Assembly: GCF_002019635.1 (NCBI RefSeq)
Contig: NZ_KV917373.1
Span: 170,268 to 234,267 of the forward strand
DNA length: 64,000 bases
Direction of reading: 5' to 3'
DNA from: Metabacillus halosaccharovorans
Lineage (GTDB): Bacteria > Bacillota > Bacilli > Bacillales > Bacillaceae
Part shown: one piece after another, positions 50,788 through 59,230 of the stretch
Layout of the letters: each line of letters begins with the position of its first letter
Position numbering within the stretch: the stretch's first letter is position 1
Program-made: the position numbers and the translations under genes
The notes under the pieces: generated by a model
What the model saw: only the letters and a program-made list of their open reading frames with translations
The model's database searches: none
Told to the model about the DNA's origin: nothing

Positions 50788-51432
50788 TTGAAAATAAAGG
50801 TCATACTAGGTTTACTTGTTTTAGCTTTTCTATTCGTCATTCTCCTCATAAAATGGAATCTGGTGAATGATATTGATTCAACAATTGGTGAACATATCTA
50901 TCATCTCCACGATCATCCTGTTTCAACGATTATATCAGGTATGGGGGTGATTGGCTCAACTGTTGGAATTATTTCTACCTTATTTCTATTTATGTTTATT
51001 TTAGCCTGGCTAGAAAAAAGCTTTGTTTCAGCGGCTGTGTTATTTTTCACCGTTCTCTTCGGAAACATTGCTAATAAAGTATTGAAAGAAATTGTAGCAA
51101 GAGAACGACCGGTTTTTCCTCAGCATATAGAAGACAGCTACAGTTTTCCAAGTGGCCACGTCATGGTTGGGGGACTTCTTCTTGGTATGATCGCCTACAA
51201 TCTGGTAAAAAGAACAAGCCAAAAGAACATCAAACAAGCAATTTTAACGATAACTTGCCTTTTAATCCTCCTTATCGGTTTTAGCAGACTTTTTGAAGGA
51301 GAGCATTTTGTTACAGATGTGATTGGTGGAATCCTTGCAGGAAGTATTATGTTGATAGGAATGATCAAGCTTGATCGGCTGGTGCATCAAATGGTTAAGG
51401 TTAGAAAGCTTAGGAAGGATGTCGCCATGTAA
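50788..51432 (+). CDS. PAP2-family membrane phosphatase
   Basis: About 214 aa. The start is uncertain: TTG at 50788 (weak AGAGAG) or TTG at 50770. Six hydrophobic helices and all three PAP2 motifs: KEIVARERP, FPSGH and SRLFEGEHFVTD with the catalytic His residues. Enzymes of this class dephosphorylate undecaprenyl pyrophosphate (BcrC type) or phosphatidyl glycerophosphate on the outer face of the membrane. Which of these applies cannot be told. It ends at a good terminator. Confidence 0.88.
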   Translation: MKIKVILGLLVLAFLFVILLIKWNLVNDIDSTIGEHIYHLHDHPVSTIISGMGVIGSTVGIISTLFLFMFILAWLEKSFVSAAVLFFTVLFGNIANKVLKEIVARERPVFPQHIEDSYSFPSGHVMVGGLLLGMIAYNLVKRTSQKNIKQAILTITCLLILLIGFSRLFEGEHFVTDVIGGILAGSIMLIGMIKLDRLVHQMVKVRKLRKDVAM

Positions 51433-51465
51433 AAGTTTAGGCAGTGAAACTAAATAATTTTGATT

Positions 51466-51498
51466 AACAGCCCTAGCTGGATATGGGGCTGTTTTTTG
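51466..51498 (+). terminator. Terminator of the PAP2 gene
   Basis: AACAGCCC / GGGGCTGTT followed by TTTTTG. Confidence 0.85.
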
Positions 51499-51604
51499 TG
51501 TTCTGTAAAAGGGAAAGCTTTTTCTATGTTATTTATAAGGGTGGGGTGTAGGGGGGGTGTTTGTATGAAAGAGATGGAAGACAGAGTGGTCGATAAAAGA
51601 AGGA

Positions 51605-51790
51605 GAAATGTCCTTCATAAGTGAGATGAGGGACAAAGTGATCAATAAAAGAGGGAGAAATGTCCTTCATAAGTGAGATGAAAGACAAAGTGGATGACTA
51701 AAGTGAGAGAAATGTCTTACATAAGCGGGATGAAAGACAAGTAGACAAGCTAAACATGAAGAAATGTCTTTCATGAAGTCGATGAACCAT
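51605..51790. repeat. 52-bp tandem hairpin repeat, locus B (4 units)
   Basis: GAAATG at 51605, 51657, 51709 and 51761, the same exact 52-bp period as locus A. Arms such as TGTCCTTCAT / ATGAGGGACA and TGTCTTACAT / ATGAAAGACA enclose a 7-base loop. A partial unit precedes it. It occupies the stretch 51433-51856 up to the regulator's promoter. Confidence 0.9.
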
Positions 51791-51818
51791 TGCAAATAAC
51801 TGGTAATTATGATATAGT
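51790..51818 (+). promoter_or_regulatory. Sigma-A-like promoter of the GntR-ABC operon
   Basis: TTGCAA (51790-51795), 17-bp spacer, TATAGT (51813-51818). The -10 overlaps the palindromic operator. Confidence 0.6.
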
Positions 51819-51840
51819 ACATTACATCAGTAATGCACTA
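51815..51840 (+). promoter_or_regulatory. Palindromic operator for the GntR/YtrA-type regulator
   Basis: TAGTACATTAC (51815-51825), spacer ATCA, GTAATGCACTA (51830-51840): ten of eleven arm positions match. It overlaps the -10 and probable start point and lies just upstream of the regulator gene, the classical place for autorepression. Confidence 0.72.
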
Positions 51841-51856
51841 AGGAAGGGGGCTTTGT

Positions 51857-52243
51857 TTGATAATGGATTGGGATCATACTAAGCCGATATATATCCAAAT
51901 CGCGGAATGGCTTGAGACGGAGATTTTAAAAGGGCACCATAAGCAGGATGAAAAAATCTATTCTCAATACCAGCTCGCAGACATGTTCAACATTAATCCA
52001 GCAACAGCCGCCAAGGGGTTAAACATATTAGCTGATGAAGCCATTTTGTATAAAAAGAGAGGGTTAGGGATGTTTGTTTCGGAAAATGCGAATGAGATCA
52101 TTTTAACGAAAAGGAAAAATCAAACATTAAAACGATTAGTCCATGATCTGGTTATAGAGGCAGAACGACTTCATGTAGGTGAAGCGGAATTAATTGCTAT
52201 GGTGATAGAAGAAAATAAACATCGTAAAGGGGGTACATCATGA
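51857..52243 (+). CDS. GntR-family (YtrA subfamily) transcriptional repressor
   Basis: 128 aa from TTG at 51857, 6 bases after AAGGGGG (ATG 51863 possible). Winged helix typical of GntR: PIYIQIAEWLETEILKG, YQLADMFNINPATAAKGLNIL and RGLGMFVSENA, followed by only about 50 helical residues, the short YtrA-type C-terminus without ligand domain. YtrA-type regulators, such as B. subtilis YtrA and YhcF, repress the ABC transporter operon they begin, often responding to cell-wall antibiotics. It overlaps the next gene by 4 bp. Confidence 0.9.
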   Translation: MIMDWDHTKPIYIQIAEWLETEILKGHHKQDEKIYSQYQLADMFNINPATAAKGLNILADEAILYKKRGLGMFVSENANEIILTKRKNQTLKRLVHDLVIEAERLHVGEAELIAMVIEENKHRKGGTS

Positions 52244-53142
52244 GTGTTATTGAATGTAATGGACTTTCGAAAAACTATGGAAAGAAGAAGGCCTTAGATG
52301 AAGTTTCATTTGTGATAAAAGAAAATACGATTACAGGTCTTATTGGAAGGAACGGGGCCGGAAAAACAACACTTCTAAAACTGATCGCCGGCTTTATCCA
52401 TCAAACAGAAGGTGATATTAAGGTGTTCTCAAAGAATCCATTTAATTCACTAGCTGTGTCAGCAAATAGAATATACATAGATGACCAAATGAATTTTCCC
52501 AATACCTTAACCCTTCAGGATATTCTTCAATCGGCAGCTTCGTTTTACGTAAATTGGGATCAACTATTAGCAGAGAAACTATTTAATTATTTTTCCTTTC
52601 ATCCTTCTTTACGTTATCAGCAGCTCTCTAAAGGAATGAAAAGTACGTTTAACATGATTATAGGCTTATCCGCCCGATGTCCATTAACAATATTTGATGA
52701 GCCGACAACAGGTATGGATGCATCGGTGAGAAAGGATTTTTATCGTGCATTATTAAAAGACTATCTGGCTTACCCAAGAACAATTATTCTTTCTAGTCAT
52801 CTATTAAATGAAATAGAAGATTTACTTGAGGATGTCCTGTTACTAAAAAATGGGGGAAAATGTCTTCATTTATCAATTGAAGAACTTAAAGAATACGGGG
52901 TTTATCTGCAAGGGTCTGACAAATGTGTAAGAGAACTCGCCGGGGACAAAGAGATCCTGTATGAAAAAAGTCTAGGCCAAGACCATTTGCAACTAGGTAT
53001 TAAAAATGACCTTACAAACCGGGAGATACAGCAAGCTTCTTCAATGGGTGTTCATATTTCACCAATCTCAGCCGATGATGTGTGTACGTATTTAACGAAT
53101 AAAACGATTGGGGGAATTGATGATGTCTTTAACAGAAGCTAA
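52240..53142 (+). CDS. ABC transporter ATPase of the GntR-led operon
   Basis: 300 aa, starting ATGA inside the regulator's stop. Walker A GRNGAGKTTL, a degenerate signature QLSKGMKSTFN, Walker B LTIFDEPTTGMDASV and the H-loop LSSHLL. The C-terminal part is an unassigned accessory domain. The YhcG/YtrB-type ATPase works with the membrane protein encoded next. The substrate is unknown; relatives are linked to antibiotic stress. Confidence 0.88.
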   Translation: MSVIECNGLSKNYGKKKALDEVSFVIKENTITGLIGRNGAGKTTLLKLIAGFIHQTEGDIKVFSKNPFNSLAVSANRIYIDDQMNFPNTLTLQDILQSAASFYVNWDQLLAEKLFNYFSFHPSLRYQQLSKGMKSTFNMIIGLSARCPLTIFDEPTTGMDASVRKDFYRALLKDYLAYPRTIILSSHLLNEIEDLLEDVLLLKNGGKCLHLSIEELKEYGVYLQGSDKCVRELAGDKEILYEKSLGQDHLQLGIKNDLTNREIQQASSMGVHISPISADDVCTYLTNKTIGGIDDVFNRS

Positions 53143-53869
53143 GCTTTCAGAGATTGTGAGGAAACAATTTATGTATAAAGTGAAAGCGTATATGAGTGTT
53201 TTCAGTTCCTTACTCGTTGTTCAGGTCATTAGTCTATTGTTATCAACAAACGGAAGTAGAATGATGGGAACTAGCTATAACGGTTTTTCAATAGATATTA
53301 ACTATTATACAGGTGATATCAGCATTGTTTTTACGTTGATCTGGAGTTTTATTACAGCGATTATTATTACAACTAAAGCCTATCGTAATGATGATTTTAC
53401 ATTCGTGTCAAATAGGTTGAGTAGTCATTTATCAAATGTAGTCTTTTTACTTTTTGCTTCTGTTATAGGAGGAGTAACGGCTGTTTTATCTGGTCAATTG
53501 TTTAAGGTAATCATGAATGTATTTTTAAGAGATGGATATGTAATGGGAAGTGCGATTCCTTTACCAGAGCTGTTTTTGAGTGCGATCGTAAGCATTTTGT
53601 ACGTGTTTTTGCTCGCATCATTAGGTTATTTTGTTGGGATGCTTGTTCAGCTAAATCGTTGGTTTGGTGTTATACTTGCGACATTCATAATTGGCTATAT
53701 GATCATTGGAACCAACACAGGCCAAGAACCGAAAATGGTTGTTGAGGTATTTACCTTTTATGTACAGGAAACGGCTCTATTTCTCTTTTTGATTAAAATA
53801 CTAGTAACAACTGGTTTATTATTTTTCCTTTCTAGTATTCTTACAAACAAGCTGGAGGTGAGACAATGA
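53123..53869 (+). CDS. Membrane permease of the GntR-led ABC operon
   Basis: About 248 aa from ATG 53123 (or 53120), after GGGGG; the gene overlaps the ATPase by about 20 bp. Six hydrophobic segments, with a soluble loop after the first (STNGSRMMGTSYNGFSIDIN). The layout is that of ABC-2-type permeases in YhcI/YtrC-like systems. No family motif names its substrate. Its stop overlaps the next gene by 4 bp. Confidence 0.85.
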   Translation: MSLTEAKLSEIVRKQFMYKVKAYMSVFSSLLVVQVISLLLSTNGSRMMGTSYNGFSIDINYYTGDISIVFTLIWSFITAIIITTKAYRNDDFTFVSNRLSSHLSNVVFLLFASVIGGVTAVLSGQLFKVIMNVFLRDGYVMGSAIPLPELFLSAIVSILYVFLLASLGYFVGMLVQLNRWFGVILATFIIGYMIIGTNTGQEPKMVVEVFTFYVQETALFLFLIKILVTTGLLFFLSSILTNKLEVRQ

Positions 53870-54591
53870 TTGTGGCTACAATTTTACCGTTTGTACTGCT
53901 TTTAATCATCATAGCCCTTATATATTTATTTGCAAAGAATATTGGACGAATTGCTTTTCTGCAAAAGCTAAAATTGAAATGGATATTAGTCGTTTACGGA
54001 GCTGTCTTGTTGCTGGCACTGATCTCCAGTTATTTCATGCCTGTGGGTGAATCATTAGTATATAAAAATGTTTCGGAAACAGAAAGAGATGAGGCAGAAA
54101 GGGCAGGAGCAGCGTTAGTAAAGGCTGCATATGATCGGGAAAACATTAGGGAGAATACAATTGAAGGTGTTGAGATCAATCATCAGTCAACCATTCCATT
54201 TGAAGGGAATCAACTTGAACTATCTGTAGAAGAAACATTTGGACCCCTCACTATCCTTGTTGAACGGAAAGAAGAAAGTGACGATGAAATAGAATTCATT
54301 GAATATCACACAAAAACAATTATCGAAAATCTTGACCTAACCGATGAATTTGATCCACTCTCTGTTTCGATTGAAGAAGACTTATTAAGAGTGATGAACG
54401 GTGGGGGAAAAGATATAAAGATCGGAATGTTTGATAAAGAATTTACAATCTCTCAGTTTACAAGTGATCAAGGATTGGAGTTATTTAGTGATTCACATCA
54501 TGTATGGGGTGAGCATGTGCTTTTTCTTCGTATTCCAAAGAATGTAAAAATCATTGATGAATTCGATTATGTTCAATATGTTAAGGAATAA
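53866..54591 (+). CDS. Membrane-anchored accessory protein of the ABC operon
   Basis: 241 aa with two N-terminal hydrophobic helices (about 5-24 and 38-58) and a large acidic extracytoplasmic domain rich in Glu (ETERDEAERAGAALVKAAYDRE..., EERKEESDDEIEFIEYH). No domain recognised. Being the last gene of the operon with overlapping start (ATGA), it probably serves the transporter, perhaps as an external sensing or binding part; this is inference. Confidence 0.78.
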   Translation: MIVATILPFVLLLIIIALIYLFAKNIGRIAFLQKLKLKWILVVYGAVLLLALISSYFMPVGESLVYKNVSETERDEAERAGAALVKAAYDRENIRENTIEGVEINHQSTIPFEGNQLELSVEETFGPLTILVERKEESDDEIEFIEYHTKTIIENLDLTDEFDPLSVSIEEDLLRVMNGGGKDIKIGMFDKEFTISQFTSDQGLELFSDSHHVWGEHVLFLRIPKNVKIIDEFDYVQYVKE

Positions 54592-54712
54592 GCCGGCTCT
54601 TATGAGTTGGTTTTTTCTTATTTCTTTTCCGCTCTAACTTTTTAAAGGAATAAATCACCCAATCACGAATATAAAAAATAGAGCAAATGAAAAGGTTAGG
54701 AGAGGGAGAAGA

Positions 54713-55696
54713 ATGCAATACAAAACATTAGGAAAAAGTGGTTTGCTAGTTTCTGAGCTATGCTTAGGGGCAATGACCTTTGGAAAAGAAATGAATGAAG
54801 AAGACTCTATTAACATGGTTCATCGTTTTCTTGACAAAGGTGGGAATTTTATTGATACGGCTGACGTATATGTTGGCGGAGAGTCTGAAAAAATCGTCGG
54901 GAAAGCCATTAAAGAGCGTCGTTCAGAAGTTGTCTTAGCGACAAAAGTAAGAATGAGAGTGGGACCGCATCCGAATGATTTTGGATATTCACGTCGTCGC
55001 ATCATGGAAGGGATTGATCAGAGCTTAAAGCGTCTAAATACAGATTATATTGATCTTTATCAACTGCATGTATGGGACCATTTAACACCGATTGAGGAAA
55101 CAATCCGAACTTTAGACGATCTTGTGAGTTCAGGAAAAGTAAGATACATAGGCTGTTCCAACTTTTTAGCTTGGCAAATGATGAAAGCATTATCTTATAG
55201 TGATTTTCAAAATATGGTGAGATTTATTTCGATTCAGCCACAGTACAGTTTAATTAATCGTGAAATGGATCGTGAAATTCTTCCGTTATGTAAAGAAGAA
55301 AATGTAGGTATCATCCCATGGGCACCAATTGGTGGTGGTTTCCTCACAGGCAAATATAGAAAAGGAGAATCTCCGAATAGCGGCAGGCTTTCGAACGGAG
55401 TTGGAGAATCGAGCTGGGAAAACCGCGCAAACGAGAAGAACTTTGCTATTTTAGAAGCGGTACAGGAAATTGCTCATTCATTAGATAAAACTCCTGCACA
55501 AGTTGCGTTAAGGTGGCTTCTTCAAAAAGAAGAAATTACTTCTCCGATTTTTGGTGCGAGCAGCTTAGAGCAATTTGAGGAGAATATGGGAAGTATCGGT
55601 TGGGAGTTAACAGCAGAGCAATGGAATCAATTAGATGAAATAAGTAAGCTTCCAAGCGAATATCCAACTCGATTTCTTGAGAAGTTTAAAAGATAA
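54713..55696 (+). CDS. Aldo/keto reductase
   Basis: 327 aa, ribosome site GGAGAGGGAG. (Beta/alpha)8 AKR with the catalytic tetrad D48, Y53 (FIDTADVY), K78 (LATKV) and H119 (LYQLHVWD), then YIGCSNF, QPQYSLINRE and the NADPH-binding IFGASSLEQFEEN. It resembles the YajO/Tas-like subgroup of AKRs acting on small aldehydes and ketones. No pathway partner is next to it. It ends at a bidirectional terminator. Confidence 0.9.
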   Translation: MQYKTLGKSGLLVSELCLGAMTFGKEMNEEDSINMVHRFLDKGGNFIDTADVYVGGESEKIVGKAIKERRSEVVLATKVRMRVGPHPNDFGYSRRRIMEGIDQSLKRLNTDYIDLYQLHVWDHLTPIEETIRTLDDLVSSGKVRYIGCSNFLAWQMMKALSYSDFQNMVRFISIQPQYSLINREMDREILPLCKEENVGIIPWAPIGGGFLTGKYRKGESPNSGRLSNGVGESSWENRANEKNFAILEAVQEIAHSLDKTPAQVALRWLLQKEEITSPIFGASSLEQFEENMGSIGWELTAEQWNQLDEISKLPSEYPTRFLEKFKR

Positions 55697-55714
55697 AGTT
55701 GTTTAAAAAAGATC

Positions 55715-55744
55715 AGGAAGAAAAGGTGAATGCCTTTTCTTCCT
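55715..55744. terminator. Bidirectional terminator AKR / Gfo-Idh gene
   Basis: Perfect 12-bp stem AGGAAGAAAAGG / CCTTTTCTTCCT, with A-rich and T-rich flanks. Confidence 0.82.
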
Positions 55745-55757
55745 ATTGATGTTAACG

Positions 55758-56786
55758 CTAACAAATATCCTCAATGAAAACCTTCTTACCAGTCCGAGCG
55801 CTTTCGATTGCAGCAAATACCATTGCCATACTTTTAATATTGTCTTCACAATCTGTTTCAGCTTTCCGGTTTTGTTCTAACGCTGAAAACATTTCGTCTA
55901 AGCAGCCCCAATGTCCTTCATGACCGGAATAAGTATCTTCCGCTTCTTTTCGAATAACTGGACGGAAAAAGTCAGTTGGCTTTGTTTCGTCAACAACTTC
56001 ATAATAAGGAAGGTGAAATCCATCCCATTTCGCTGTTCCTTTACTGCCGATGACACGCCAGTCCGATTCCCAGGATGTATTTAATCCTTCAGCACTCCAG
56101 GATCCCTGATATGTGAATACCACTCCATTGCTCATTTCAAAGATACAGGAAGCCGACGCATTACCTTTGTACCAGGAGCTTGATGGATTGTATTCATGAC
56201 AATAAACAGACACAGGATCTGCATTGGTTACATACCTTGCTTGATCAAATGTATGTATGGCCATATCAAGAATGAGTGGACTATCCATTGCTTCACGAAA
56301 TCCTCCAAAATGAGGTCCCAGGAAAAAGTCAGCGTGAATAGAGTTAATGTGACCAATTTCATTATTAGCAAGGATTGAGCGTAACGCACGGATTTGTTTG
56401 TTATATCGTCTGTTTTGCATAACTGTGTAAGTAAATCCGGTATTGCGTGATATGTCCAATAATTCACGTGCATCCTTCAATGATTCTGCCATTGGCTTTT
56501 CTCCGAAAACATGGCAGTTTGCTTGTAAGGCAGTTGATACAATTTGCTTATGAGCCGCTGGAATGGTGACGTCAAAGACAAGGTTAACATGTTGATGAGC
56601 AGCTAGAGCTTCTCCTAAATCTGAATAAACAGGTACCTGTAATTGTTTACTAGCAGCCATTGATGCTGCTGTTTCAAGATGAACATCAACAAATGCAACT
56701 ATTTCTGCAGAATCCCTTTGTAAGACATAGTCAATCCATGTATTAGCCATGCTGCCACAACCTACAACAATAATCTGATGTTTCAA
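55758..56786 (-). CDS. Gfo/Idh/MocA-family oxidoreductase
   Basis: 342 aa from TTG at 56786, 7 bases after GGGGAGGAA. N-terminal Rossmann part KHQIIVVGCGSMANTWIDYV, the family motif HVFGEKPMAESLKDAREL with the conserved EKP Lys, and later LILDMAIHTFDQARYV with the D...H catalytic pair. Such enzymes oxidise or reduce sugars and inositols with NAD(P). It is preceded on the same strand by the YhfA-like transporter, which might supply its substrate; this is inference from adjacency. Confidence 0.88.
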   Translation of the reverse strand: MKHQIIVVGCGSMANTWIDYVLQRDSAEIVAFVDVHLETAASMAASKQLQVPVYSDLGEALAAHQHVNLVFDVTIPAAHKQIVSTALQANCHVFGEKPMAESLKDARELLDISRNTGFTYTVMQNRRYNKQIRALRSILANNEIGHINSIHADFFLGPHFGGFREAMDSPLILDMAIHTFDQARYVTNADPVSVYCHEYNPSSSWYKGNASASCIFEMSNGVVFTYQGSWSAEGLNTSWESDWRVIGSKGTAKWDGFHLPYYEVVDETKPTDFFRPVIRKEAEDTYSGHEGHWGCLDEMFSALEQNRKAETDCEDNIKSMAMVFAAIESARTGKKVFIEDIC

Positions 56787-56871
56787 AAAAATTCCTCCCC
56801 TCACTAGTATTTTAGTTGAAATGAGAGACAAATCACAGGAAAGATTGTTAACATCAGGAAGAAATTTTCAA

Positions 56872-56907
56872 AAAGGGATGACACGGAATTCCCGGCCCAT
56901 CCTTTTT
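56872..56907 (-). terminator. Possible terminator of the yhfA-like gene
   Basis: GGATG / CATCC with an inner GGAATTCC on the plus strand. The minus strand ends CATCCCTTTTTG. Confidence 0.45.
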
Positions 56908-56915
56908 AAAAATTA

Positions 56916-58304
56916 CTATAAAAGAAACATAGCAACAATGGTTGTGATAATTAGTCCAATGGCTACTGGAAGCAAGTTCCTCCTGGCCAGCTCAAACGGA
57001 TCGACCCCACAAATTGCGGCGGCAGGTATGAGTGCCCAAGGGATGATCGTGCCCCCGCCAACCCATATAGCCGTTACCTGACCTAATGCGGTTAAAGTAG
57101 CAGTACTAACACCAATTGCTGCTGAGAACAACTGGGCAATGGATCCCGCTAAAGAGATACCTGAAAAGCCTGAACCATCCAACCCGGTTAAAATACCAAC
57201 ACCTGTTAATGTGATGGCTCCAACTTCAGGAGTTAGAGGGACTATGGTTGCCAATGCAACACCCAGGTCATTAACAATTCCTTCCGAGCTTTTTGGGAGA
57301 TATTCTCCAATGATTGTGTAAAAACCTGCATCACCTAGATAGAAGAAGGCGGCAATAGGGATAACAGGACCGAACACTTTAAATCCGAATTGAAAACCTT
57401 GAACTAAATAATTAGTAGATTCTTCAAGACCCTTTTTCTTATGTGTTAAGCATGTGGTCAAAATTAAGATAAGAAGCGCTGTTCCTCCTATTAAGGCTGT
57501 AGCATCACCGCCTTGTAAGTTCAATGTAATCATTAACAAAACATCAACTAAAAAGATCAAAGGGATGAGAATAGCCAACATCCTTTTTACTGAAGAGGAT
57601 AAAAGACTGTGATCTGCTTCTTCGTTTGCCGTTTCTGTAGAAACGGTCGGGAAAGACTTACCTAATTTCATATCTCTTCTTAATAAGAAGAAAGCTGTAA
57701 CTGTAGTAACAAGCCCCATCGTAATGACGAGTGGAACACTTGCCCCAACAACGTCTCCTACAGGAATTCCTGCCGCATCTGCTGTTAGTTTTGGAGCTGC
57801 TTGAATAATAAAGTCCCCGGACAATGCGATTCCATGGCCAAATAAATTAATCGCAACGGCAACTCCAAGCGCTGGCAGACCGGCTCTAATCGCTACTGGT
57901 AATAAAACCGCTCCTATTAATGCAACAGCTGGTGATGGCCAAAAGAAAAAGGAAATAATCATCATAAGGATTCCGATCGTCCAATATGCAGTAGCTGGAT
58001 TTTTTATAATCTTGGAAAAAGGAGCAATCATTACTTCATTAATTCCTGATTTCATCAGAATTTTACTCATTGCAACGATAATCGAAATAACGAGAATTGT
58101 AGGCAATAATTCAGTAATGGCAAAAATAAAACTATTAAACAAACTTGAAATTGAATCACTAACAGATAAGGTTGAGAAAGCTGCTACAGAGAGAATGCCA
58201 ACTATACAAACAATCGTTGTATCACGACGAAATAACATAAAGCCAATGATACCAATGATAAAAAATAAATAAACCCAATGAATGAGTGTTATTTCAACCC
58301 CCAT
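56916..58304 (-). CDS. yhfA: YhfA-like multi-pass transporter
   Basis: 462 aa with about twelve membrane segments. Gly/Pro-rich re-entrant-type stretches such as FWPSPAVALIGAVLLP, HGIALSGDFIIQAAP and WVGGGTIIPWALIPAAAICGVDPFELARR recall the IT (ion transporter) superfamily. Length and position upstream of hmoB and pbpF match B. subtilis YhfA, an uncharacterised transporter. The substrate is unknown; carboxylates are typical for the superfamily. The start follows AAGGAGTGATGAAAA. Confidence 0.75.
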   Translation of the reverse strand: MGVEITLIHWVYLFFIIGIIGFMLFRRDTTIVCIVGILSVAAFSTLSVSDSISSLFNSFIFAITELLPTILVISIIVAMSKILMKSGINEVMIAPFSKIIKNPATAYWTIGILMMIISFFFWPSPAVALIGAVLLPVAIRAGLPALGVAVAINLFGHGIALSGDFIIQAAPKLTADAAGIPVGDVVGASVPLVITMGLVTTVTAFFLLRRDMKLGKSFPTVSTETANEEADHSLLSSSVKRMLAILIPLIFLVDVLLMITLNLQGGDATALIGGTALLILILTTCLTHKKKGLEESTNYLVQGFQFGFKVFGPVIPIAAFFYLGDAGFYTIIGEYLPKSSEGIVNDLGVALATIVPLTPEVGAITLTGVGILTGLDGSGFSGISLAGSIAQLFSAAIGVSTATLTALGQVTAIWVGGGTIIPWALIPAAAICGVDPFELARRNLLPVAIGLIITTIVAMFLL

Positions 58305-58530
58305 TTTTCATCACTCCTTAAGCAAATGCCTAAAAGGTATTTATTACACTTTATGACCAATGTTAGGCAGGTGTGAGAAAGGGGAGAAGGATATTTTTTT
58401 CATATAAACTCGTTGTTTGTCAAAATTGTAGAGAATTTGTGTAACATAGGAAAATGTAGGGTAAAGTTATGTAGAAAGAAGTTGTCATTTCCAAGGAAAT
58501 ATTGTCAAAAGTACTGCGAGTTAAACAAAA

Positions 58531-58555
58531 AAAGACAGTCCTGCATGACTGTCCC
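58531..58555 (-). terminator. Terminator of hmoB
   Basis: GGACAGTC / GACTGTC stem on the minus strand followed by TTTTTTTG. Confidence 0.82.
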
Positions 58556-58573
58556 TTGCTTATTCGTCTGAAG

Positions 58574-59080
58574 TTAATTTTCAATAGCAACTTTCGTATA
58601 TGTTGTAACATATGAAGGTCGTGGAAAAATAGATTTTCGATCAATACCCTCTTCACTGCCTCTTTTTTTATGAGCGTGTTCATATGCTTTTGAATCCTGC
58701 CAAGCCTTGAAGTGTTGTTCACTTTCCCATAGTGTTAGAATAATATACGTGTCACCACGAGTTGGACGCAAAACACGAATGGCGGAAAATCCGGGTTCTT
58801 TTTCGATTAATCGAGCTCTTTCGCTAAATCTCTTTTCAAACAGTGGTCTACCTTCATCTGAAACAGGGATATTATTTAAAACGGCAAAAGTACCGTTCGT
58901 GATAATACCGGTTGAGTCTAATACATCGTATTTTTTAGGTTCATTAAAGATGGTTGCGCCTTCAGTTTCATGAAAAAGAACGGCTGTATCTTGGTTTGCC
59001 ATCAGTAATAATGTCTCATTGCTATGCTTTTTTACCAATTTTTCTAAATAATCGACTGTTCCATATGTAACGTAAAGCAT
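58574..59080 (-). CDS. hmoB: Heme-degrading monooxygenase HmoB
   Basis: 168 aa from the ATG at 59080, 9 bases after GAGGTG; a GTG at 59092 overlaps it. The C-terminal ABM-type ferredoxin-like domain (about 65-165) shows NIPVSDEGRPLFEKRF and ILTLWESEQHFKAWQDSKAYEHAHKK, as in B. subtilis HmoB (YhgC). HmoB opens the heme ring to release iron. It sits beside pbpF and the hemE-hemH genes, so heme breakdown and synthesis genes are close neighbours. Confidence 0.88.
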   Translation of the reverse strand: MLYVTYGTVDYLEKLVKKHSNETLLLMANQDTAVLFHETEGATIFNEPKKYDVLDSTGIITNGTFAVLNNIPVSDEGRPLFEKRFSERARLIEKEPGFSAIRVLRPTRGDTYIILTLWESEQHFKAWQDSKAYEHAHKKRGSEEGIDRKSIFPRPSYVTTYTKVAIEN

Positions 59081-59230
59081 CTTATGATTCACCTCAGTTT
59101 TTTTGTCTTAACACTTAAGAGTTCTTCAATGACATTATAACAATGACCTTTATTATTTTTCCAATTGTAATGTTTTTAACACATATACATACCTAATTTT
59201 AACAATACTAAGCTTAAAAGGGGTGATGAT

